Shown here one piece after another: positions 5,359-12,356 of a stretch of 13,558 bases of DNA. Source of the DNA: JANNNX01 sp031398745. Lineage in GTDB: Bacteria; Actinomycetota; Acidimicrobiia; Acidimicrobiales; CADCSY01. The stretch lies in NCBI GenBank assembly GCA_031398745.1, contig JANNNX010000035.1:1-13558 (forward strand). Reading direction: 5' to 3'. Every line of letters starts with the position of its first letter. Positions within the stretch are counted from its first letter, which is position 1. A program made the position numbers and the translations under genes. Under the pieces are notes generated by a model. The model was given only the letters and a program-made list of their open reading frames with translations, did not search any database and had not been told where the DNA came from.

Positions 5359-6795
5359 TCAGCGGTACACCGACTTGCGCTCGAGATACTCGTCGAGCCC
5401 GTAGGACCCCAGCTGACGCCCCGTGCCCGACTGCTTGTAGCCCCCGAAGGGGGCCAACGGGTTGAAGGCGCCGTCGTTGATCGTCACCATCCCGGTGCGC
5501 AGGCGGCGGGCCACCTCGAGGGCCCGGTCGGGATCGGCCGAGCGGACCCCGCCCGACAGCCCGAAGCGGGAGTCGTTGGCGATGCGCACCGCGTCGTCGT
5601 CGTCGGCGAAGGCCAGCATCGCCAGCACCGGCCCGAAGATCTCCTCCTGGGCGATGGTCATCTCCGACTCGACGTCGGCGAACACCGTGGGTCGCACGTA
5701 CCAGCCGGTGTCCAGGCCCTCGGGTGGGCCGAGACCACCGGTCACCACACGGGCCCCCTCGTCGATCCCGGCCTGGATGTAGGCCCACACCCGCTCGCGC
5801 TGGGCGGAGGAGACCAGCGGGCCCAGCTGCACGCCGTCGACCGTCGGGTCGCCCACCACGTAGCTCTCGGCGACCTCTCGGGCGATGGCCACGGCCTCCT
5901 CGTAGCGCGACTCGGGCACCAGCATCCGGCTCCAGGCCACGCACCCCTGGCCGGAGTTCATGAACAGCTGCCGAATGCCAGCCTCGACCGCCGGGCGGAG
6001 CGCGGCGTCCTCGAGGATCACCAACGCGCTCTTTCCCCCCAGCTCGAGGTGGACCCGCTTCACGGTGCGACTCCCGACCTCGGCCACCCGCTGGCCGGTG
6101 CGGACCGACCCGGTGAAGGAGATCATGTCGACATCGGGGTGGCCGATGAGGGCCTCACCCACCGTGGGCCCGCTGCCCACCACCAGGTTCCAGACACCGG
6201 GCGGGAGCTCGGCCTCGTGCGCCGCCTCAGCCAGCAGGTAGGCGTTGAGCGGGGTGAGCTCGGACGGCTTGGCCACCACCGTGCACCCGGCGGCCAAGGC
6301 GGCCGCCATCTTGGTCACCAGCAGCTGGATGGGCACGTTCCACGGGGTGATGGCAGCCACCACGCCGACGGGCTCGTGGAGCACCAGGGTCGGACCTAGG
6401 GCCTGGGTGAACTCGAAACGGTCGAGGAGCTCGATGTAGGAGCCCAGGATCCCGAGGGTCGCCCGGGTATGGATCAGCGACGAGAGCCCTCGGGGGGTCC
6501 CGACCTCAGCGGTGCAGACGCTGGTGATCTCCTCGGCCCGGTCCTCGAGCGCCGCCAGCAGCCGGGCCAGGTGTGCCTTGCGCTCCGCCGCGGTGGTCGT
6601 CGACCAGCCGCCGTCGAAGGCGGCCCGGGCTGCCGCCACGGCCGACTCCACGTCGGCCGCGGTGCCGTCGGGCACGGTCGCGATGACCTGCTCGTTCGCC
6701 GGGTCGACCACCTCGAGCAGGTGGGTCCCGGTCGAGGGGAGCCAGTGGCCCCCGACGTAGTGCGAGTCGCGCCTCACCATGGTCGTCGGGGCCAT
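5359..6795 (-). CDS. NAD(P)-dependent aldehyde dehydrogenase
   Basis: A 478-residue soluble enzyme of the ALDH superfamily, of full length, oxidising an aldehyde to the carboxylic acid with NAD(P)+. Visible active-site features are the oxyanion Asn153 in TPWNVP, Lys176 in AKPSE (coenzyme binding), general base Glu251 in LELGGKS, nucleophile Cys285 in NSGQGC, and Glu385/Phe387 in EEIFGPV. The start is at an ATG 6 bases after the stop of the tautomerase gene. A second ATG six codons in is possible, and the ribosome binding site is weak. Pairing with a tautomerase recalls aromatic meta-cleavage clusters, but no ring-cleavage or hydroxymuconate genes are present, so the substrate is open. Confidence 0.95.
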   Translation of the reverse strand: MAPTTMVRRDSHYVGGHWLPSTGTHLLEVVDPANEQVIATVPDGTAADVESAVAAARAAFDGGWSTTTAAERKAHLARLLAALEDRAEEITSVCTAEVGTPRGLSSLIHTRATLGILGSYIELLDRFEFTQALGPTLVLHEPVGVVAAITPWNVPIQLLVTKMAAALAAGCTVVAKPSELTPLNAYLLAEAAHEAELPPGVWNLVVGSGPTVGEALIGHPDVDMISFTGSVRTGQRVAEVGSRTVKRVHLELGGKSALVILEDAALRPAVEAGIRQLFMNSGQGCVAWSRMLVPESRYEEAVAIAREVAESYVVGDPTVDGVQLGPLVSSAQRERVWAYIQAGIDEGARVVTGGLGPPEGLDTGWYVRPTVFADVESEMTIAQEEIFGPVLAMLAFADDDDAVRIANDSRFGLSGGVRSADPDRALEVARRLRTGMVTINDGAFNPLAPFGGYKQSGTGRQLGSYGLDEYLERKSVYR

Positions 6796-6801
6796 GGCTG
6801 C

Positions 6802-6987
6802 CTAGCGCTCCGACAGGAGCGAGCCCTTGGACGACAGCTGCGACCGGGGGACATCGACGATCCAGGCGTTGATGACCTCGTCGGGGGCGTCGATGGTGTC
6901 CTTGACCACCTGATGGATGCCCTTGAGCAGGGCGGCCTTCTGCTCGTCGGTCCGGCCCTCGGCCATGGTGATCTGGATGAACGGCAC
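6802..6987 (-). CDS. 4-oxalocrotonate tautomerase family protein
   Basis: A 61-residue protein of the short tautomerase type. It begins with fMet-Pro, and removal of the Met exposes the catalytic base Pro1. The N terminus PFIQITMAEGRTDEQK aligns with classical 4-OT, with Arg11 present (numbering from Pro1). Arg39 and Phe50, which help in 4-OT catalysis, appear as Asn39 and Leu50, so the substrate may differ from 2-hydroxymuconate. The start codon is GTG at 6985-6987, supported by GAAGGAG about 8 bases upstream and by the need for Pro at position 2. The frame is open further upstream without a better start. The aldehyde dehydrogenase follows 6 bases after the stop, so the two are probably one operon. 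Family assignment is firm; the reaction is not. Confidence 0.88.
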   Translation of the reverse strand: MPFIQITMAEGRTDEQKAALLKGIHQVVKDTIDAPDEVINAWIVDVPRSQLSSKGSLLSER

Positions 6988-7069
6988 GGCGCACACTCCT
7001 TCGACAGGTCGGGCCAGCATCGCACGCGGGAGGAGTCGGGGGCTCGTGGCGGGGCCGAACCTCGCTCGG

Positions 7070-7075
7070 TAGGGT
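7070..7075 (+). promoter_or_regulatory. Candidate -10 (TAGGGT) of the LUD gene
   Basis: TAGGGT has the TANNNT form, 53 bases before the ATG at 7129. GGGTCGGG (7072-7079) can pair with CCCGACCC (7097-7104), so the leader may fold. No convincing -35 was found. Confidence 0.3.
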
Positions 7076-7128
7076 CGGGAAACGACGAGGTCGGCACCCG
7101 ACCCGACGCCAGAGAGGCACCTGCACCG

Positions 7129-7737
7129 ATGACCGACACCACCCTCCCCGCCGCCGACGTCCTCGAGCGCACCGCCGAGGCCCTGCGAGCCCACGGCTTC
7201 GACGTCGTCGTGGCCGACGACGCCGAGACCGCCAAGAAGGAGGCCCTGGCTCGGGTACCTGACGGGGCCAGCGTGGCCTGCGCCGGCTCGGCCACCCTCA
7301 ACGCCCTCGGCATCACCGCCGAGATCAACGAGAGCGGGCGCTACGACGCCATCTTCCCCAAGATCATGCAGATGGACCGCATGACCCAGATGGACGAGAT
7401 CCGTCGCCTGAGCGCCGCCCCCGACGTCGAGTTGGGCAGCGTCCACGCGGTGACCGAGACCGGTGAGATGGTGGTCGCCTCCGGCTCCGGGAGCCAGATC
7501 GGGCCCTACGCCTACACCGCCGGCAAGGTGATCCTGGTGGTGGGGGCCCAGAAGGTGGTGCCCGACGTCGACGCCGGCATCCGTCGCATCTACGACTACG
7601 CCCTGCCCAAGGAGAACGAGCGGATGCAGGCGATGATGGGCCGCGACAGTGCGGTGCGCAAGCTCCTCATCCTCAACGAGGAGGGCATCCCCGGCCGGAC
7701 CACGGTGGTGTTGGTCAACGCCTCGCTCGGCGTCTGA
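7129..7737 (+). CDS. LUD-domain protein (LutC/YkgG-like)
   Basis: A 202-residue protein consisting of a single LUD domain, the fold of LutC and of part of LutB in lactate utilisation. Helices at about 8-45 are followed by GASVACAGSATLNALGI (46-62), a Met-rich stretch FPKIMQMDRMTQMDEIRR (76-93), then GSVHAVTETGEMVVASGSGSQIGPYAYTAGKVILVVGAQKVVPD (103-146), the conserved core of the family. No cysteine cluster is present. There are no neighbouring lutA or lutB genes, so membership of a lactate oxidase complex is not supported by context. GAGAGG lies about 11 bases before the ATG. It is divergent from the tautomerase/aldehyde dehydrogenase pair and ends 9 bases from the convergent glgA. Biochemical role unknown. 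Confidence 0.85.
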   Translation: MTDTTLPAADVLERTAEALRAHGFDVVVADDAETAKKEALARVPDGASVACAGSATLNALGITAEINESGRYDAIFPKIMQMDRMTQMDEIRRLSAAPDVELGSVHAVTETGEMVVASGSGSQIGPYAYTAGKVILVVGAQKVVPDVDAGIRRIYDYALPKENERMQAMMGRDSAVRKLLILNEEGIPGRTTVVLVNASLGV

Positions 7738-7746
7738 ACCACCCGA

Positions 7747-8943
7747 TCAGGCCAGCAGTTCGGCGTAGAGCTCGGCCGTCCGGGCCGCCACCGCGGCCCA
7801 GGTGAAGTGCTCGAGCACCCGCTGGCGGCCGGCCCGGCCCCGGCGGGCGGCCTCGGCTGGGTCGTCGAGGAGCTCGGTGATGGCCGAGGCCAGGTCGTCC
7901 GCGAAGCGGTCGGGGTCGGCCGGGCCACCGATCGCGCCGGCCTCCGGGTCGAAGGCGACCAACGTCCCGGTCTCCCCGTCGACCACGATCTCGGGGATGC
8001 CGCCCACCGCGCTCGCCACCACCGCCGTCTCACAGGCCATGGCCTCGAGGTTGATCAGCCCGAAGGGCTCGTAGACCGACGGGCAGGCGAACACATCGGC
8101 GTGCGACACCAGCTGCACCACCGCGGCTCGGGGGAGCATCTCTTCGATGAGCACCAGGTGGGGCCGGGTGGCCCGCAGGGCCTCGACCCGACGGGTGACC
8201 TCGGCAGCCATGGCCGGCGTGTCCGGGGCGCCGGCACAGAGCACCAGCTGGACCTCGGGATCGAGGTGGTGGGCGGCATCGAGGAGGTGGAGGATGCCCT
8301 TCTGACGCGTCACCCGACCCACGAAGATCACGGTCGGGCGGCCAGCCTCGACACCGTGGCGTTCGAGCCAGGCCGACCCGAGGTCGGGCCGGTACACGTC
8401 GGCGTCGATGCCGTTGTGGATCACCCGGACCCGGGCCGGGTCGACGGCCGGGTAGACCCGACAGACATCCTCGGCCATGGCCGCCGAAACGGCCACGACG
8501 GCATTGGCGGCCTCCAGCGCCGTCCGCTCGCAGAACGACGACACCGCGTAGCCGCCCCCGAGCTGTTCGGCCTTCCAGGGACGGAGGGGCTCGAGGCTGT
8601 GGGCGGTGGCGACGTGGGGGATGCCGTGGAGCAGCGAGGCCAGGTGGCCGCCCAGGTTGGCATACCAGGTGTGGCTGTGGACCAGGGCGGCGCCCGCCAC
8701 CGCCCCGGCCATGGCCAGGTCGACCGACAGCACGCCGAGCACGCCGCCGCCGGCCGCGCCGAGGGCCGACCAGGGCCGGTGGGCCCCGGCCACCAGCGGG
8801 TCGTGGCGGTCGGGCCCGAAGCAGTGGACCTCGACGTCGACCTGGCCGAGCCGTCCCAACTCGGCGGCCAGGTGCTCGACGTGGACGCCCGCCCCGCCGT
8901 AGACCTCTGGTGGGTACTCGCGGGTCAGCATGGCCACCCTCAA
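7747..8943 (-). CDS. glgA: Actinobacterial glycogen synthase GlgA / maltose-1-phosphate synthase GlgM (GT4)
   Basis: A 398-residue GT-B enzyme that uses ADP-glucose. The N terminus MRVAMLTREYPPEVYGGAGVH matches the actinobacterial GlgA type (about 390 residues), not the long GT5 synthases. Its mycobacterial relative was renamed GlgM because it makes alpha-maltose-1-phosphate from ADP-glucose and glucose-1-phosphate. Visible motifs are the donor-phosphate site VGRVTRQKG (208-216) and the E-x7-E motif Glu292-Glu300 in YEPFGLINLEAM. I choose the TTG at 8941-8943, which overlaps the glgC stop in TTGA and gives the canonical N terminus. GTG 8937 and ATG 8931 are alternatives, and starts further upstream only run through glgC. 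It is co-transcribed with glgC. Whether it elongates glucan or makes maltose-1-phosphate here is undecided, since no glgE is in view. Confidence 0.93.
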   Translation of the reverse strand: MRVAMLTREYPPEVYGGAGVHVEHLAAELGRLGQVDVEVHCFGPDRHDPLVAGAHRPWSALGAAGGGVLGVLSVDLAMAGAVAGAALVHSHTWYANLGGHLASLLHGIPHVATAHSLEPLRPWKAEQLGGGYAVSSFCERTALEAANAVVAVSAAMAEDVCRVYPAVDPARVRVIHNGIDADVYRPDLGSAWLERHGVEAGRPTVIFVGRVTRQKGILHLLDAAHHLDPEVQLVLCAGAPDTPAMAAEVTRRVEALRATRPHLVLIEEMLPRAAVVQLVSHADVFACPSVYEPFGLINLEAMACETAVVASAVGGIPEIVVDGETGTLVAFDPEAGAIGGPADPDRFADDLASAITELLDDPAEAARRGRAGRQRVLEHFTWAAVAARTAELYAELLA

Positions 8944-10175
8944 GGTTCGACCCGCTGGCCCTTCCCGAGCACCACGATCCCGTTGTCGGAGACCTCGTAG
9001 TAACGGCGGTCGTGGTCGAGGTCGACGCCCACTGCCGCCCCCGTCGGCACCACCACGTTCTTGTCCAGGATCGATCGGCGGACCACCGCGCCCGCGCCCA
9101 CCACGGTGTCGTTCATGATGATCGAGTCCTCGACCAGGGCTCCGGGCTCGATCTGGACCCCCGGCCCGATGACCGAGCGCCGCACGGTTCCTCCGGCGAT
9201 GATGGCCCCGCCGCACACCATCGAGTCGAACGCCTGGCCCGAACCCTGGGGGCCCTCGAGCACGAACTTGGCCGGCGGCAGCGCGGTCGGTCCCGAGGTC
9301 AAGATCGGCCAGTGCCGGTTGTAGAGGTTGAACACCGGCTCCACCGAGATCAGATCGATGTGGGAGTCGTAGTACGAGTCGAGCGAACCGACGTCGCGCC
9401 AGTAGGCCCGGTCCCGGGCAGTCGCCCCGGGCACCCGGTTCTCGCTGAAGTCATAGACATGGGCATCGCCGGCCTGCACCAGGGCCGGGATGATGTCGCC
9501 GCCGATGTCGTTGCCGATCTGCTCGTCGGCGGCGTTGGCCACCACGGCGTCGATCAACGTCTCGGTGCGGAAGACGTAGATGCCCATGGAGGCGAGGACC
9601 TGGCCCGGTGAGCCGGGCATCCCGACGGTCACCGACGGCTTCTCCCGAAATGCCCGGATGGTCGATCCCGGGCCCTGCTCGATCACGCCGAACGCCCCGG
9701 CCTGCTCGATGGGCACGGGAATGGCCGCCACCGTGACCCCCGCCCCCGACTCGACGTGGGCGTCGACCATCTGGCGGGGGTCCATGCGGTAGATGTGGTC
9801 GGCCCCCAGCACCAGGATGTGCTCGGGCTGCTCGTCGCCGACCAAGTTGAGGTTCTGGTAGACGGCGTCGGCCGACCCGGCGAACCACCGGGGGCCCCGC
9901 CGCATCTGGGCCGGTACCGGGGTGACGTACTGGTTGAGGAGGGTCGAGAGCCGCCAGGTGCGGGTGACGTGCAGGTCGAGGCTGTGGCTCTTGTACTGGG
10001 TGAGCACCACGATCCGCAGGTAGCCGGCATTGGCCAGGTTCGACAGCACGAAATCGATGATCCGGTACTGGCCAGCGAAGGGCACCGCCGGCTTGGCTCG
10101 ATCCGCGGTCAGGGGCGCCAGCCGCTTGCCCTCGCCCCCGGCCAGCACCATCGACAGGACCCGGTGCTCGGCCAT
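8940..10175 (-). CDS. glgC: Glucose-1-phosphate adenylyltransferase
   Basis: A 411-residue enzyme of normal length, making ADP-glucose and pyrophosphate from ATP and glucose-1-phosphate, the committed step of bacterial glycogen synthesis. The nucleotidyltransferase domain (about 1-270) shows GGEGKRLAPLT (13-23), KPAVPFAGQYRIIDF (28-42), GSADAVYQN (100-108), GADHIYRMD (124-132) and the sugar-phosphate motif FREKPS (176-181). The C-terminal third has the repeat pattern of a left-handed beta helix (ALVEDSIIMNDTVVGAGAVVRRSILDKNVVV). The ATG start is leaderless by promoter position: TAGCTT ends 6 bases before it. The gene overlaps the next gene, glgA, by a TTGA, so the substrate maker and user are translationally coupled. 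Confidence 0.97.
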   Translation of the reverse strand: MAEHRVLSMVLAGGEGKRLAPLTADRAKPAVPFAGQYRIIDFVLSNLANAGYLRIVVLTQYKSHSLDLHVTRTWRLSTLLNQYVTPVPAQMRRGPRWFAGSADAVYQNLNLVGDEQPEHILVLGADHIYRMDPRQMVDAHVESGAGVTVAAIPVPIEQAGAFGVIEQGPGSTIRAFREKPSVTVGMPGSPGQVLASMGIYVFRTETLIDAVVANAADEQIGNDIGGDIIPALVQAGDAHVYDFSENRVPGATARDRAYWRDVGSLDSYYDSHIDLISVEPVFNLYNRHWPILTSGPTALPPAKFVLEGPQGSGQAFDSMVCGGAIIAGGTVRRSVIGPGVQIEPGALVEDSIIMNDTVVGAGAVVRRSILDKNVVVPTGAAVGVDLDHDRRYYEVSDNGIVVLGKGQRVEP

Positions 10176-10181
10176 GGCCGC

Positions 10182-10187
10182 AAGCTA
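10182..10187 (-). promoter_or_regulatory. Leaderless -10 (TAGCTT) of glgC
   Basis: TAGCTT (TANNNT) ends 6 bases before the glgC ATG (10173-10175), so the A of ATG is the expected first transcribed base. No Shine-Dalgarno is present, in agreement. Confidence 0.5.
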
Positions 10188-10254
10188 GCCCCCGCGTCCC
10201 GCGGCCCGGCGCCCCACATCGTCGGCGCTGGCCGGTCCGCCCCCACGACGCGGT

Positions 10255-10260
10255 TATGGT
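10255..10260 (+). promoter_or_regulatory. Candidate -10 (TATGGT) of the LLM oxidoreductase gene
   Basis: TATGGT is the only TANNNT-type hexamer I found before this gene, 47 bases before the ATG. The predicted start site near 10267 gives a leader containing the 10270-10288 hairpin and the Shine-Dalgarno. No good -35 is seen. Confidence 0.4.
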
Positions 10261-10269
10261 CCCTCCGTC

Positions 10270-10288
10270 GGTCACCGGGGGGGTGACC
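10270..10288 (+). promoter_or_regulatory. Leader hairpin or operator GGTCACC-GGGGG-GGTGACC
   Basis: A perfect 7-bp inverted repeat with a five-G loop, 19 bases before the LLM gene start and just after the predicted transcription start. It could be an operator or an RNA hairpin close to the ribosome binding site. Confidence 0.35.
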
Positions 10289-10307
10289 CGTCAGCGAGGA
10301 GCGGCGC

Positions 10308-11243
10308 ATGCCCGACACACCACGCCTTCGGTTCGGCGTCAACGTCTTCGGCCCGTTCTCTATCGCCGGACCGATGCCCGAGCCACCCTTCACCGAACTG
10401 CTGGCCACCGCCCTGGCCGCCGAGGGCGCCGGATTCGAGGTCGTCGGCCTCTCCGACCGGCCGCCGGAGGACAACCTCGAGGCCTGGACCCTGGCCACTG
10501 CCCTGGCGGTGCGCACCGAGCGGGTGCGGGTCACCCACTCGACGCTCAATGTGCCGTTCCGCAACCCCGCCCTACTGGCCAAGATGGCGGCCAGCCTCGA
10601 CGTCATCAGCGGCGGCCGGCTCGACCTCACCCTGGGCGCCGGCGCGGTCGTACCCCACTTCGAGTCCTACGGCATCGGTTTCGGGTCGGGGGCGGAGCGG
10701 TTCGAGGCCATGGCCGACACCCTGGCCATCCTGCAAGGGCTCTGGACCGGCGAGCCCTTCTCCTACGAGGGTCGCCGCCACTCGGTACGAGACGCGGTCG
10801 CCCTCCCCCGCCCGACGGGGGGAACGGTCCCGATCATCCTCGGGGCCCGAGGCCCCCGGATGCTCGGACTCGCCGGACGTCACGCCGATGGCTGGCAGCG
10901 GCCCGACGGCTGGCCTTCGATCGACGAGCTGCGGGGCCAGCTCGCCCACCTCCGCGACGGAGCCGAGGCGGTCGGGCGCGACCCCGACACGTTGCGGATC
11001 GTGCTCAACGCGAGCGCTGGCGTCGGGCGCAACCAGGGCGAGGTCGATGCCATCCGCCAGACCCTCAACCCGATGGCCATCCCCCCGCTCGACGGCCCCA
11101 TGGGCACCGTCGACCAGATCCTCGAGCTGCTCTCCACCTATCGGGCCGAGGGCGTGAACGCCTTCTACCTGAGCTTCCCCCGGGAGGATCGGATCGGCCA
11201 CATCCAGCGCTTCGGCGAGGAGATCGTCGCCCGCCTGACCTGA
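10308..11243 (+). CDS. LLM-class (F420-type) flavin oxidoreductase
   Basis: A 311-residue luciferase-like TIM-barrel protein; actinobacterial members usually use reduced F420 rather than FMN. Visible family elements are the N-terminal strand LRFGVNVFG (7-15), AAEGAGFEVVGLSDR (37-51), the conserved block NVPFRNPALLAKMAASLDVISGGRLDLTLGAG (81-112), RFEAMADTLAILQGLWTGEPFSYEG (131-155) and the PIILGARGPRMLGLAGRHADGW region. GAGGAG lies 6 bases before the ATG. It is divergent from glgC and followed after 60 bases by the radical SAM gene, which has its own promoter. The substrate cannot be read from sequence and cofactor choice is a family-based inference. Confidence 0.9.
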   Translation: MPDTPRLRFGVNVFGPFSIAGPMPEPPFTELLATALAAEGAGFEVVGLSDRPPEDNLEAWTLATALAVRTERVRVTHSTLNVPFRNPALLAKMAASLDVISGGRLDLTLGAGAVVPHFESYGIGFGSGAERFEAMADTLAILQGLWTGEPFSYEGRRHSVRDAVALPRPTGGTVPIILGARGPRMLGLAGRHADGWQRPDGWPSIDELRGQLAHLRDGAEAVGRDPDTLRIVLNASAGVGRNQGEVDAIRQTLNPMAIPPLDGPMGTVDQILELLSTYRAEGVNAFYLSFPREDRIGHIQRFGEEIVARLT

Positions 11244-11275
11244 CCGACCCCCCACGGCACTCCCCCTGGATGCTC

Positions 11276-11289
11276 CGAACATCTGTTCG
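11276..11289. promoter_or_regulatory. LexA (SOS) box CGAAC-ATCT-GTTCG
   Basis: A perfect match to the Gram-positive/actinobacterial SOS box core CGAAC-N4-GTTCG. The symmetry extends to CGAACA-TC-TGTTCG. It ends one base before the TACCAT -10 of the radical SAM gene, the place where LexA binding would block transcription. Confidence 0.75.
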
Positions 11290-11290
11290 C

Positions 11291-11296
11291 TACCAT
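11291..11296 (+). promoter_or_regulatory. Leaderless -10 (TACCAT) of the radical SAM gene
   Basis: TACCAT (TANNNT) ends 7 bases before the GTG at 11304 and directly follows the LexA box. No Shine-Dalgarno precedes the GTG, in keeping with a leaderless message. Confidence 0.5.
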
Positions 11297-11303
11297 CGCC
11301 CAG

Positions 11304-12338
11304 GTGGGGTTCCGCTGGCGACTCGTCGACGACCCTGGCGCCGACGACCAGCCGGCGCTGTTCGACGAGACCGTCGAACGCCGACCCGGCACCGGTCAGT
11401 TCGCCGGGATGGAGTTCCTCCACGTCCGGGCCCGGCGCATCGTCAACGAGATCCCGGCCGCGGCCCAGCTCCCGTTCCGATTCACCATCAACGCCTACCG
11501 GGGCTGCTCGCACGCCTGCGTGTACTGCTTCGCCCGGCCCAGCCACGACTACCTCGGCCTGGGGATCGGCGAGGACTTCGAGCGGCGGATCGTGGTCAAG
11601 GTCAACGCGGTGGAGCGGCTCCGCCGCGAGCTGGCCGACCTCCGCTGGCGGGGAGAGCCGATCGCCATGGGCACCAACACCGACCCCTACCAGCGCTGCG
11701 AGGGTCAGTACCGGCTCACCCAGGGCATCGTCGAGACCCTCGGGGTGGCGGCCAACCCGTTCTCCATCCTGACCAAGTCGACCCTGATCCTGCGTGACCT
11801 CGAGCGGCTGGTCGACGCCGCCGACCGCACCTCGGTCTCGGTCAACCTGTCCATCGGCACCCTCGACGACGACGTGTGGCGCTCGACCGAGCCGGGCACC
11901 CCCCACCCCCAGCGCCGGTTGGAGGCGGTGGCCCGGCTGAACGAGGCCGGGATCGACTGCGGGGTCTTCATCGCCCCGGTGCTGCCGGGCCTCTCCGACC
12001 ACCCCGACCAGCTCGAGGCCCTGGTGGCCGCGGCCGCCGAGGCCGGGGCCACCAACGTCGGGGCGATCTACCTCCATCTCCGGCCCGGCGTCCGGGGCCA
12101 TTACCTCGACTGGCTGGCGGCCACCCGCCCCGACCTGGTCGAACGCCACCACGAGCTCTACGGATCCGGCCGGTCCTACGCACCGGCCACGGCTCGCGGC
12201 ACCGTCCAGGAGATCGTCGCCGCGGCCCGGGCCCGGCACCGGTGGCGGCGCTCCCGACCGCCGCGGGCAGCGGCGGTACGGGCGCGGCCGGCGGCCACCG
12301 CGCCAGGCATCGAGCAACTCAACCTCGACCTGCTCTGA
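11304..12338 (+). CDS. Rv2578c/SplB-family radical SAM protein
   Basis: A 344-residue radical SAM protein. The 4Fe-4S/SAM motif CSHACVYC gives Cys68, Cys72 and Cys75 (C-x3-C-x2-C), followed by the aromatic-rich FARPSHDYLGLG. GTNTDPYQRCEG (123-134), SILTKSTLILRD and SIGTLDDDVWRSTEPGTPHPQRRLEA are typical of the COG1533 group that includes spore photoproduct lyase. The closest named type I recognise is the Rv2578c family of actinobacteria. The N-terminal 35 residues and a basic, Ala/Arg-rich tail (about 310-335) ending in LNLDLL are accessory. The start is GTG at 11304, supported by a -10 placed 7 bases before it. A LexA box controls the promoter, so DNA damage induction and a role in DNA lesion repair are likely but unproven. 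The convergent neighbour is a DNA glycosylase. Confidence 0.92.
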   Translation: MGFRWRLVDDPGADDQPALFDETVERRPGTGQFAGMEFLHVRARRIVNEIPAAAQLPFRFTINAYRGCSHACVYCFARPSHDYLGLGIGEDFERRIVVKVNAVERLRRELADLRWRGEPIAMGTNTDPYQRCEGQYRLTQGIVETLGVAANPFSILTKSTLILRDLERLVDAADRTSVSVNLSIGTLDDDVWRSTEPGTPHPQRRLEAVARLNEAGIDCGVFIAPVLPGLSDHPDQLEALVAAAAEAGATNVGAIYLHLRPGVRGHYLDWLAATRPDLVERHHELYGSGRSYAPATARGTVQEIVAAARARHRWRRSRPPRAAAVRARPAATAPGIEQLNLDLL

Positions 12339-12343
12339 ACGGG

Positions 12344-12356
12344 GCCGGGCGCCGGC
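12344..12356. terminator. Short bidirectional GC hairpin between convergent genes
   Basis: GCCGG-GCG-CCGGC fills most of the 18 bases between the radical SAM stop and the glycosylase stop. A five-pair stem without a U-tract is weak evidence; it may serve both directions. Confidence 0.25.

Noticed and set aside
3300..5465. A 721-codon plus-strand open frame opposite the VanW fusion gene
   Set aside because: The translation is compositionally biased and matches no family, while the minus strand has clear VanW and GT-like motifs.
5359..6987. Reading the tautomerase and aldehyde dehydrogenase as an aromatic meta-cleavage (xylGH-type) operon
   Set aside because: No dioxygenase, hydrolase, decarboxylase or hydratase genes are nearby, and the tautomerase lacks two 4-OT catalytic-site residues.
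7056..7069. A second SOS box upstream of the LUD gene (CGAAC half site)
   Set aside because: Only the left half matches; the right half reads CTCGG rather than GTTCG.
8944..9216. An N-terminal extension of glgA to a start near 9216
   Set aside because: The extra 90 residues are Arg/Gly-rich sequence made from the glgC coding region in another frame, and GlgA homology begins exactly at the TTG at 8943.
10572..12317. A 581-codon minus-strand open frame opposite the LLM and radical SAM genes
   Set aside because: Shadow frame: rich in Val/Gly/Asp/Arg with no recognisable domain, against two conserved genes on the plus strand.
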